DNA from: Lottia gigantea
Lineage: Eukaryota > Mollusca > Gastropoda > Lottiidae
Direction: 5' to 3'
Assembly (NCBI RefSeq): GCF_000327385.1
Contig: NW_008710478.1
Coordinates: 13,407 to 77,406, forward strand
Length of the DNA: 64,000 nucleotides
Shown here: positions 11,246-20,927 of the stretch, one piece after another
How positions within the stretch are numbered: the first letter of the stretch is position 1
Layout of the letters: each line of letters begins with the position of its first letter
Position numbers and translations under genes: made by a program
The notes under the pieces: model-generated
What the model was told of the DNA's origin: nothing
What the model saw: only the letters and a program-made list of their open reading frames with translations
The model's database searches: none

Positions 11246-11614
11246 TTAAAGATGGGTTCCATTATTTTCATTTATGAAAATGAAAATGCTAATACTTATA
11301 TGAAGATAAAGTGGAGATGTTCTAATAGCTTAGCCATTTTGTCTCACATGTCCATAATTAATTTATAATTAGCTAAATTAGAAGAGAATTACTAGCAGAA
11401 TTCCAATGAGTGACAGATCAAGAGAAGTCAAAAAGTCTTTTTTTGTTTATCCAGACTGTACATACATGGACATTTATGATTGGTTAAAACTCTTAGGTAT
11501 ATGCAATAAGAACATAATGATTTGATCAAGAATACATGATAATTCATTAAGAACACCAATTAATCAAATAGTTTGCTTAATTTGACACTAAAGAATAAGG
11601 AAACCCATCTTTAA
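11246..11614 (+). mobile_element. MITE family A, copy 1
   Basis: The element begins TTAAAGATGGGTTCC and ends with the inverted equivalent ACCCATCTTTAA. It is about 370 bp, AT-rich and non-coding. Near-full copies lie at 15430-15802 (minus), 29485-29847 and 44684-45061, and a partial copy at 18529-18637. The TTAA at both ends may be part of the target site. Confidence 0.85.
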
Positions 11615-11720
11615 AAATATTACAATATATAATTTATTTCTTATTGACTCTTAGACCGAAACATCTGCCAGTATTCTAGCTATAATCAAAGAGTAGACAA
11701 ACCGATAACTGTCAAAAGGA

Positions 11721-11949
11721 TTAAAGGGAGAGGTGTCATTTTTTTGACCGATCGAAATTAAGACTCAGAAACAGGTATTTTTTAGCCAAGCCAATTAGTA
11801 ATATGAATAGAAAAAGTGAGTTAAACTCCTAGTTTAAGGTATTTTTTGAGGAATTATGTGATTTTCTAACATTCTTAGTACTTCTATTATTATTTACATA
11901 TATTCAACACTCAAATTAACGTCCCGAAAAATCGCATCTGTCCCTTTAA
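11721..11949 (-). mobile_element. MITE family B, shortened copy
   Basis: The element opens TTAAAGGGAGAGGTG and closes GCATCTGTCCCTTTAA, with an internal deletion compared with 4757-5026. Confidence 0.7.
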
Positions 11950-13103
11950 AGGCCGATATTTCGGACTAGTTGATTCATTCCTTCATTAGCTTAATCAGGC
12001 CCAGAAAATCCATTTCATTTTAATTTTTTCCTCGTTGATTCTAATAATCAAAGGGAAATAATCGTCAAAATATATATTACATGTTACTTACGTTGCGGGA
12101 ACGTATAATCAAAAACCCGTTATAACCAAGGCTTCCTCCTCGTCCTGTACGTTGTCGTGTAGTGTGAGAGAATGGGTAGCACGATAGCCTGCGATACGAT
12201 TCAACATGTTTGCTGCACGATGTCTTGACGTGTCGTATTGTACACAATCATGTAGTGTGGGGCATAATCTAGTAAAAGGGGATAGAGGTTTAAAGCCGAT
12301 TTCAGAAGCACTGGATCTGGATTCAGAATTTTGTCTTACTTTTAAGAGGATTCAAACCCACAGCACCTATTTGCCGACATGTCCTCTAAATCTATTTCCA
12401 TTCTTAGTCACTTTAATCATTAAGAATTTTAAAGGTGGGGCATTTGACATCCTTTACACGATAAGCAGTTTAAGTTTTTACTGAATTGAAATTTCTTCCA
12501 CTGTCCTTTAAAGGTATACTTCCTCTTAGGATGAACTAAAAATTTTAATTTGTAAACTTGGTCAAAATGAGTCTATGTTCATAAGTGGACTTACCTGGTA
12601 ACTGTACAACAGAATCCCTCTATAATCCAATAAATCCATAAAAATAAAGTAATAATTCAATAAACTAAGTAATTGTTAAACAAGCGGGCTTCAATAATGG
12701 ATATAGGGTATAGAGATTCTATTTTTTAGTCATGACACCTGGTAAGTCCAACTGATGAATAAGCTTATGCTCTCACTGACAAAGTTTGAGACTTTTATGT
12801 CCATTTGAAGAGGTAGCATCCCTTTAAAGAACGAGGTATATTGATTATTATTGAGTTTGACAGAAATTAGATATTAAACTTTAATGCCAGTTTATATTTT
12901 AGTTAATTATTTTCATGGATGAATAACGATATTGTTCATGTAGTCTTCAGATTTCGATTTTGATTGGATTAGAAAATAAAAGAGCTTGTCTTGCTTTCTT
13001 GGTCTCCGAGTTGATGAGGGTTTATGATTGTGATAGGGGTTGAAAGACGAAATCACAGAAGAAAAATTTTCTTAGCTTGAGGATAAGTCTTCAACCCGGT
13101 TTC

Positions 13104-14125
13104 CCCCTGTTAACAGTTGACTGACTGGCTACCGACTGAGCTATTCCACTGCCCTGGCAGCACTACCCAACAGGCTATCGACTAAGCTATTCCACTGCCC
13201 TGGCAGCACTACCCAACAGGCTACCGACTAAGCTATTCCACTGCCCTGGCAGCACTACCCAACAGGCTACCGACTGAGCTATTCCACTGCCCCAGCAGTT
13301 GAAAATCCAACTGGCTACCCGCTGAGCTATACCACTGTCCTAGCAGTTGACAATCCAACTCGCTACCGACTGAGCTATACCATTGTCAACAGTTAACTGG
13401 TTACCTACCCAACAGGCTACCACTGTCCTAGCCTAACTATTCTACTGTTCTAATAGACGACACTCCAACTCGCTACTGACTGAGCTATTCTGCTGTCCTA
13501 ACAGACAACAATCCAACTCTCTACTGACTGAGCTATTCTACTGTCCTAGCAGGCGACAACCCAACTCGCTACTGACATAGATATTCTACTGTCCTAACAG
13601 ACGACAACCCAACTCGCTACTGACATAGATATTCTACTGTCCTAACAGACAACAATCCAACTCACTACTGACTGAGCTATTCTACTGTCCTAGCAGGCGA
13701 CAACCCAACTCGCTACTGACATAGATATTCTACTGTCCTAACAGACAACAATCCAACTCACTACTGACTGAGCTATTCTACTGTCCTAACAGACAACAAT
13801 CCAACTCACTACTGACTGAACTATTCTACTGTCCTAGCAGGCGACAACCCAACTCGCTACTGACTGAGCTATTCTACTGTCCTAACAGACAAGTCAACTC
13901 TCTACTGACTGAGCTATTCTACCGTCCTAGCAGACGACAACCCAACTCGCTACTGACTGAGCTATTCTACCGTCCTAACAGACGACAGCCCAACTCGCTA
14001 CTGACATAGATATTCTACTGTCCTAACAGACAACAATCCATCTCACTACTGACTGAGTTATTCTACTGTATAAGTAGAAACCCAATTGGCTTCCGACTGA
14101 GCTATTCCACTGTCCATGCAAATAA
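13104..14125 (-). repeat. 48-bp minisatellite derived from a tRNA-like (SINE head) sequence
   Basis: About 20 copies of a 46-48 bp unit run through this kilobase. In one well-preserved stretch the unit start repeats exactly 48 bp apart (13582, 13630). On the minus strand many units contain TAGCTCAGTCGGTAGC, which fits the RNA polymerase III A-box consensus TRGYNNARNNGG. Copies near 13130-13300 are closest to the tRNA-like form and later copies are more degenerate. Confidence 0.8.
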
Positions 14126-14137
14126 AAATCCAACTGG

Positions 14138-14380
14138 TTGTACGAACTATTCCACTGCCACTGTTGGCGTGCTTTCTTCTTATGGTCTATCGTGAAAGTT
14201 CCACTGGCACTCTGCAACATATTCAAATGCCGAGGATTGCCGAATGGTATTTTCTGTGGGGATGATATGGCGAGTCAACTGAGAAATGCCCCGTGGCTTT
14301 TGACAAAGGGGCCAAACCGTGAAACCGAAGATGTCGCATGGTTTAAGAATTATTTGACAAGCGATAAATTTGGGTTCTGA
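14138..14380 (+). other. Unassigned open frame after the minisatellite
   Basis: An 80-codon frame ends in TGA; its last 50 residues are relatively complex (CRGLPNGIFCGDD, then NAPWLLTKGPNRETED). No family was recognised, no upstream exon could be joined, and its start lies in minisatellite-derived sequence. It could be a decayed exon or chance. Confidence 0.2.
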
Positions 14381-14717
14381 AATCTACTGATTTATCGGGC
14401 CTTATCAATAAGTTCGCTTTTTCGTCATGTTTGAACTGACATTTAAATGTAGCCACGGAATATTCGTCCCTGATAACAACCCCCTCCTGTAGTTGGCCCG
14501 ATGTCGGCTTTAGACCTTGATAGAAATAATCTGCAAAATTGTTACCTTATTCTATAGACTTTCAGCATCATTGAATCGGATTTTAGAATCATTCAAAATT
14601 AATTGAAACCTCACTAATTACTTCAGTTGATTAGATATCATTAACAGAAGACAAGAAAGTTTCTACAGTGTCGGAAGCAAGAGTTCAGAAGAATTCGAAT
14701 CCTGAATTCTACCTAAG

Positions 14718-17700
14718 ATGGAAAATCCTAGAAAATCCCATTTGTATCTTGCAGTAATATTTTGTATGTTAGGCAGAGGAAATGGAAATTTAACCAATGA
14801 AAATAGTATGTATGTTTTCGCATTCTTCTTGCAAGGCACGACGCCATTTTGGCTCTTGAAAATGGTTGAGAATTGGCGTCGTTCCGTATTTTTTCCATAG
14901 AATAGCCCATATAACTGTAGCTATTTAATAACTGTAGCTATTTAAGCCCTCTGGATGTTCCGAACAAGGTCAGGGGTAAAATGTATAATATCAAATGGAT
15001 CAGTCAGAACCACCGTATGATTACAATTAGACCGTTTTTATTAGCTTTTATTTTTAATATAGCCACTTCACTAGGCCTTACGACTAAATATCTTAAACTT
15101 GGAATTTCTTTTCCTATTTCTATAGATGTCTTTTCTATATATGGCAGTGTCTCATAAAAAACGACTCGTCTTTTCAACTTTCAAACGAGGATAATTCTAG
15201 ACACACATGGATTTGAAGGTTGGAATTTCGACGCTGAGCTGTGAACACTATTACTGATTGACTTAGCTAAAATTTCCCGTTTCTGAAATAAATTTTTTGC
15301 TCTTTTTCTTAGGAAATATAATTTCCTTTTAAAAATATAAAAATATTGAAGAATACTCCTTCAAGGATTTCAGGCCTTTGTTTTCAAAAAGTGTTCCCCT
15401 TTACTTGTTCTTTACAGAGTTCATGTGCCTAAAGATGGCTTTCCTTATTTTTTTAGTGTCAATGTAAGCAAACTATTAGATTAATTGGTGTTTCTAATGA
15501 ATTATCATGTATTCTTAATCATATCATTATGTTCTTATTACATATTATTACGAGTTTTAACCAAACATAAATGTCCATGTATGTAGAGTCTGGATAAACA
15601 AAAAAAGACTTTTTGACCTTTCTTGATCGGTCACTCATTGGAATTCTGCTGGTAATTCTATTCTAATTTAGCTAATTATGAATTAATTATGGACATGTGA
15701 GACAAACTGATATTTTTCCAAGTCATTAAAACACCTCTACTTTCTATTCATATAATTAGCATTTTTATTTTCATAAATAAAAATAAGGGAACCCATCTTT
15801 AATTATAATTATTTGGTAAATTGATGAAACTGACCTATGTGGGTATATTTTTATTTTTAGAAACTACAGTAACGGTGAGAACAACAGCCGATTTCAAATA
15901 CCTTATTGAGGAAGGAATATACATCAGGAGAGTGAACAGCATTTCCTTTCTACTAGATACATGTGGAAACGCCTCCATTGCATTTTTAGAACATCACACA
16001 TACATTACCGATTATTTTATTATACCACCACCGTTGACCAACAAGCAATGCTTAACACCAAATTTGTTCATACTAGAGTGGTCCAGAAAGCTAGTAACAC
16101 TGGTATTGGTCTCCACAGATTCGAATATTACCATAGCGGAGCTGGGTTTGTTCAATCGTTCAATCAACTACCTGGCCATAGCTACTGAACACGGTGGTGT
16201 ATGGAAATTCGGTAGGTCCATACCACAAACATTTGACAGTCCTACAGAGTGATTAGTGTAACGTAAGGGTAGGTCGTTTGTATCGCATTGAACAGTCGGA
16301 AATCAAAATTCAATGGAGTTCCGCATTTCTCCAATTTAATGATATTTTAAAGAATAAAAGTTTGATATTCTTCATGCCTATTACTATTCTGCTCCTCATT
16401 GGATTTATTGCAGTGTGCAATGGGTCACTATTTTGTCAACTTAATGGATTGGCTAATCTTCAAACATTTTTTGGAATCCAACGTTCCTTGGTCTCTTTAA
16501 GTTTTGAACAACATTTAGAAGCGAGGAGCACATATATAACACAAGACAATAAATATGAAAAAAAACCACTTCTCTGATAACGACATATTGTGTAACTTGT
16601 GTTGAAACGTTGTTGTCCCCCGTAGAGGCATTTTTATCATATTAGATCTTATCAAGATACTCTTTAGATTAATTACGGAAACTTTTACGCAATCATTGGT
16701 GTTTTAAAATCTAGTAAAACGAGAACTATCAATAGTCACCAGCCCAACTTTTCATTTCATTTCATTTCAGAAGTCCATGACAACGATTTTTCTGGAGAAG
16801 ACTATTCTGGGTATTATTATCAAACCTCTGAAACACATCACACCTACAATATGGCGCCAAGATCTTCAAGACTGGGAGTTTCGTCGTCTGTAGTACGCAG
16901 TTCTTATCAGATGATAAGCGGCAGTTCAGTAGTGGCGTCATTCTCTTCTGCCTATTCTGCAATGACGTCATATCAGTCCGACGATATTTACCATGGTGTG
17001 ACGCCATCTTTCGAAACAATGACATTATCTAATGCAGACCACTCTTCCGATATTACCACGTCGTCTGATCATTTTGTCAGTACATCAAATAATGCAAAGA
17101 CCATAACAACCGTCGCAGAAGCCATGACAACAGAGGCAGAAGACACAACAACCGAGGCAGGAAACACAACAACCGAGGCAGGAAACACAACAACCGAGGC
17201 AGAAGAAGCAGGAGACACGACAACCGAGGCAGAAGAAGCAGAAGACACGACAACCGAGACAGAAGAAGCAGGAGACACAACAACCGAGGCAGGAGACACG
17301 ACAACCGAGGAAGAAGAAGCAGGAGACACTACAACCGAGGCAGGAGACACGACATCCGAGGCAGGAAACACAACAATCGAGACAGAAGAAGCAGGAGACA
17401 CGACAACCGAGACAGAAGAAGCAGGAGACACGACAACCGAGACAGAAGAAGCAGGAAACACAACAACCGAGACAGAAGAAGCAGGAGACACGACAACCGA
17501 GGAAGAAGACACGAGACACTAACCGAGGCAGGAAACACAACAACCGAGGCAGGAAACACAACAACCGAGACAGAAGAAGCAGGAGACACGACAACCGAGA
17601 CAGAAGAAGCAGAAGACACAACAACCGAGACAAAAGAAGCAGGAGACACAACAACCGAGGCAGGGGACACACCAACCGAGGTAGGAGACACACCAACCGA

Positions 17701-18186
17701 GGCAGGAGACACAACAACCCAGGCAGGAGACACAACAACCCAGGCAGAAGACACAACAACCCAGGCAGGAGACACAACAACCCAGGCAGAGGACACAACA
17801 ACCCAGGCAGGAGACACAACAACCGAGATAGAAGGAAGCAGGGAGACACGACAACCCAGGCAGAAGACACAACAACCGAAGAAGAAGAATGTGAACCAAT
17901 GTGTAAATGTGTCAAGAATGGCGAGTCAGCTGAAGATCTGTCGTTGGTCGTGATCGAATTGATTAAAAAACTTTCTATCAATGTCTCGAAACTCTCAAAA
18001 ACTGTTCGGAAAAAGATAAGCGTTGTGGACAACAGACCTACGTCAGTTTCCGTAGGAGTTGTTGGTATCGCCATTCTCGCTTCAACACTTATACTGCTTG
18101 TCGTTCCAGATATTTTGACCGTGGTTGTTTATATATACCGATACTGTAAGAAACATCAATTTAACTACCAGAACTGTCATCTGTAG
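14718..18186 (+). CDS. Type I membrane protein with mucin-like Thr/Glu repeat; frame broken within the repeat
   Basis: Exon 1 (14718-14805) encodes a signal peptide with the hydrophobic core LYLAVIFCML. Exon 2 (15861-16211) encodes about 117 extracellular residues with two cysteines and N-glycosylation sequons. The last exon starts at 16771. Both introns are phase 1 and all junctions agree. The last exon has a Ser-rich stretch and then a long TTTEAGD-type repeat (17131-17870). It continues with a Cys-containing segment, a membrane helix of about 23 residues (SVGVVGIAILASTLILLVV) and a short basic tail ending in TAG at 18186. Within the repeat the frame changes twice, by an extra 5 nt near 17510-17520 and an extra 2 nt near 17835-17845. 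Assembly error in the repeat is the simplest explanation; a true pseudogene or a hidden intron is possible. The domain of exon 2 was not recognised. Confidence 0.65.
15133..15292 (+). mobile_element. MITE family B fragment in intron 1 of the mucin-like gene
   Basis: It contains CAAACGAGGATAATTCTAGA, ACACATGGATTTGAAGG and GAGCTGTGAACACTATTACT in the family B order, without intact ends. Confidence 0.6.
15430..15802 (-). mobile_element. MITE family A, copy 2
   Basis: This is a full-length inverted copy relative to 11246-11614, ending ACCCATCTTTAA. It sits in intron 1 of the mucin-like gene and stops about 58 bp before the exon 2 acceptor. Confidence 0.85.
17131..17870 (+). repeat. Coding minisatellite (Thr/Glu-rich VNTR)
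   Basis: Units of 21 bp (ACAACCGAGGCAGGAGACAC core) and 30 bp (with an added GAAGAAGCA-type block) repeat more than 25 times. They encode TTTEAGD and TTTETEEAGD, later TTTQAGD. In extracellular position such Thr clusters are likely O-glycosylated. Open frames on the minus strand here are shadows. Confidence 0.9.
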
Positions 18187-18528
18187 GGTTTTGGACTACC
18201 TTTCGTAGGGTCAGTGCTTGGGACTTTACGAACTATGATTGTCGATTTTTGCTACTTTCGGAGAAAACGAACATGATTGTGTGATTAGTATCAGTGTGAA
18301 ATCCGGTAAATTACAATGTACAGAATACAGTGAAAATAGCATTTAAAAATTAAATCTTGAATGTTTAAAGGGATATTCCCTAGCAGCGTTAGGCTGGTAA
18401 ACTGCTTGGACTCACTCATAACAACATACGAATTAGGGTGTTATTACCATAGTGTTCGTATGTCTTAATGCAAAATTAACAAACTTTCTTGGAGAGGTAG
18501 TGATGCCTGACGTGCAAACTCTTTGATT

Positions 18529-18637
18529 GTGAGACAAACTGGTATTTTTCCAAGTCATTAGAACACCTCTAGTTTCTATTCATATAAGTATTAGTATTTT
18601 CATTTTCATAAATGAAAATAAGGGAACCCATCTTTAA
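18529..18637 (-). mobile_element. MITE family A, truncated copy
   Basis: Only one end is present, running from GTGAGACAAACTGG to ACCCATCTTTAA, matching about 109 bp of the family. Confidence 0.8.
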
Positions 18638-18737
18638 CTCTTTTATCATCGTAAGATCTGAAGCCTCGTGAGCCTTCTGAACTGAGACCTTCCGGGTTAG
18701 ATGTCATTTAGCGGCGCTTTAACCTTCCGGATTGAAG

Positions 18738-18825
18738 ATGGCATCTTCACAATGTCAAACTATTACTCCGTCTAATTTGTAATATCTTGACATTGTGAAG
18801 ATGGTAGTTGAGTGACATTTGGTCT
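18738..18825. mobile_element. MITE family E hairpin remnant
   Basis: CATCTTCACAATGTCAA is followed after about 30 bp by its exact inverse TTGACATTGTGAAGATG. This is the terminal motif of the elements at 47705-47957 and 23450-23592. Confidence 0.65.
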
Positions 18826-19179
18826 CAATTTAGATGGTTAAATGCTTGTCAAGCATAGTTAGCGACATTCACAACATTACCAATAGTAGTATAGATCAGC
18901 TTCTTAGCAAATATATATTGCACTATAGCACTAATGGAACATTTTCAAAACAGCATGCTTTCATTGTGTTCTGTTCATTATCAATGATATAGAAGTTGTT
19001 TGATCAAACCTGATCACCACGAAACTCGCCTAGAACAAGCTTAGCATCATAGCAACCCTTACTGTAAGAAATATGACCACAAATACGTATCTCGTCGCGC
19101 GATTAACCGACTTTTAACAGTGTCCTTTTGAAGTAAATTTGACCATGTCGCTACCACCAGAATATGTTAAATTATGCCC

Positions 19180-19392
19180 TAGATCCCCGGGTGTTTTCAT
19201 CTCTAAGGGTGTGGGACTAGGGCGTCAGGGGTGTGGCCAACTGGTGTAGGGGAAGAATTTATTTTGAATTGAGAGAGCACCTCACATCATCACATGTTGG
19301 AAATGTGGATGAAACAAATTTTTGGGAGTGTGAATGGTCCAGGTGATTGCTCCAGGGGTGTGAACCCTGGGAAAGATACCCTAGATAAACTT
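19180..19392 (+). mobile_element. hAT-like MITE, degenerate copy
   Basis: It shares GGGTGTGGGACTAG, GTGTGGCCAACTGGTGTA and TTGAGAGAGCACCTC with the better preserved inverted copy at 52479-52681. The ends are eroded. Confidence 0.7.
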
Positions 19393-20681
19393 GACAACAT
19401 GTGGAAATATATAGTTTTAGCATCGTGACCCAGGCCCATCATCCACACTCTGTGCTTTCTACATGTCCTTTTTATTCAAATCTTATTGATCTAGAAATTG
19501 TTTGTTTTCTTATTTGATATGTTATGTTATGTTTATAAAGCAATATTTGTATTTGTAGCCTTGTACTTAATATTTGTATTTATATTTCCTGTTAGCATGT
19601 TGTTTTCATTTTTGTATTTGCAATTTCATTCATCTAATTTCAACTTGTCATCTAGCTATTAAATTTACTATAGATGCATATAGGTGTTACATAACAATCC
19701 TTTTTTAATGTTTGTCAATTCAAAATTTTCATTAAATTTAAATATCTGATATTATGAATTCTAAAAAAGAAAAATATTGTAAACGTCTTTGCAATATTTG
19801 TATAGAAGTTATAAAAATAATAATTTTTTCATGTTCTCCAATTCCTGATTTTTGGTAAACGCTTGATATGAAGATTAAGCGTTTTTCAATAATTACTTAG
19901 TTTTATGTATTTTCCAGATTTTACAGGGATTCTGTTGTAACTTTATGACACCAGGTAAGCTAACTGATGTATATAGTCTAATATTGACCATTCTTTTCGA
20001 GAACTTAGATTTAATATTCATTCTAAGACGTAGTATCACTTTAATTATCTTTTTGTCTTTTTTTTTTTTTATCTAAATTGAAATGGTGTTTTACTTCCTA
20101 CCTTAAGTCACGGGTTGATAAGACGGGCAACACTATACATTTCGCCTTTTAAAACACGCCAATATAATTTGATTGGATTGTAGTGTAGCGAATACAGCCA
20201 ATCTAGGCCCTCGACAGAAGAACTGTAAACAACTATAATTGAGGGGCTCTGATTGGTTGTAATCGCTGGAATACAATTCTTTGAAATCGCTGACCGTAAT
20301 CGTGAAACAAGAAAGTGTGTCAAGGTAGGCCAACATGATGAAAACTAATGCCTTGACCATGATTGTGAAGACGAATTGGACATAACTGTGATATCCCATG
20401 ATCTTTTGGACAAAGTAGTAACGACAATAACTAGTACTATTGATCAAATCGTCCGTTATTGTTTGTCCGATTTGACGTGTAAAATATATGTGATCCTTCT
20501 GAATAATTTCCTTTCGAGACCGAATGAAATATGCCCTTCAAATTTTTATTATTTCCCTTTAATCAGTGCAGGTGGCAGTGTTGTATTTATTTACTAGATT
20601 ATCCAGACCATATATTTCATTGAAATGGATAAGGAAATTTCGACTTGATAATCGTAACAATCGTCCGTCTCGGATGGTAAT

Positions 20682-20927
20682 ATGGCGGATGAAAAACAAA
20701 TGAGTGCTCTTCTAAGAAGGCACGAACAATTGAAGCGATGGCAGGATTCCGAAACAAATAGAGTATCTGGATTACCTCGCGAGGATAAAATAAGAGTTAA
20801 ATTTCAAGATGGATGTATTTTCTTGGCTGCTTGCTCAAGCAGCGATACACAAGAAGTGAAGAAACTTTTGGATCGGGGTGCGGATATAAACACTTCCAAT
20901 GTTGATGGATTGACAGCGCTCCATCAA
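20682..20927 (+). CDS. PPP1R12A: MYPT exon 1: MyPhoNE and RVxF motifs
   Basis: The exon encodes residues 1-82. Residues 13-20 (RHEQLKRW) fit the MyPhoNE motif RxxQ[VIL][KR]x[YW]. Residues 38-41 (RVKF) are the PP1c RVxF docking site. The first ankyrin repeat follows (FLAACSSSDTQEVKKLL). It ends ALHQ before a GTTAGT donor, phase 0. Confidence 0.95.

Larger units (their letters stand above)
10030..14717. other. Intergenic region between MRPS35 and the mucin-like gene
   Basis: The 5' ends of two divergent genes bound this stretch. It contains MITE-B copies, a foldback tandem duplication (10531-10850), MITE-A copy 1 (11246-11614), a 1-kb minisatellite (13104-14125) and one unexplained frame (14138-14380). 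No promoter motif could be assigned with confidence. Confidence 0.6.
18187..20681. other. Intergenic region between the mucin-like gene and MYPT
   Basis: No gene was recognised. It contains a MITE-A fragment, a MITE-E hairpin, a degenerate hAT-like MITE and a relative of family E near 20190-20340. The region just before 20682 should include the MYPT 5' UTR and promoter, but no motif is clear. Confidence 0.5.

Noticed and set aside
12061-12230. Possible MRPS35 first exon on the minus strand starting MLNRIAGYR, with a strong GTAAGT donor
   Set aside because: In the frame with that ATG a stop precedes the donor, and the phase does not fit exon 2. The exon at 10029-9882 fits in phase and encodes a better presequence.
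17085-18074. Long minus-strand open frames rich in Leu, Cys and Val
   Set aside because: They are the complement of the plus-strand Thr/Glu VNTR, whose unit lengths are multiples of three; composition is purely repeat-driven.
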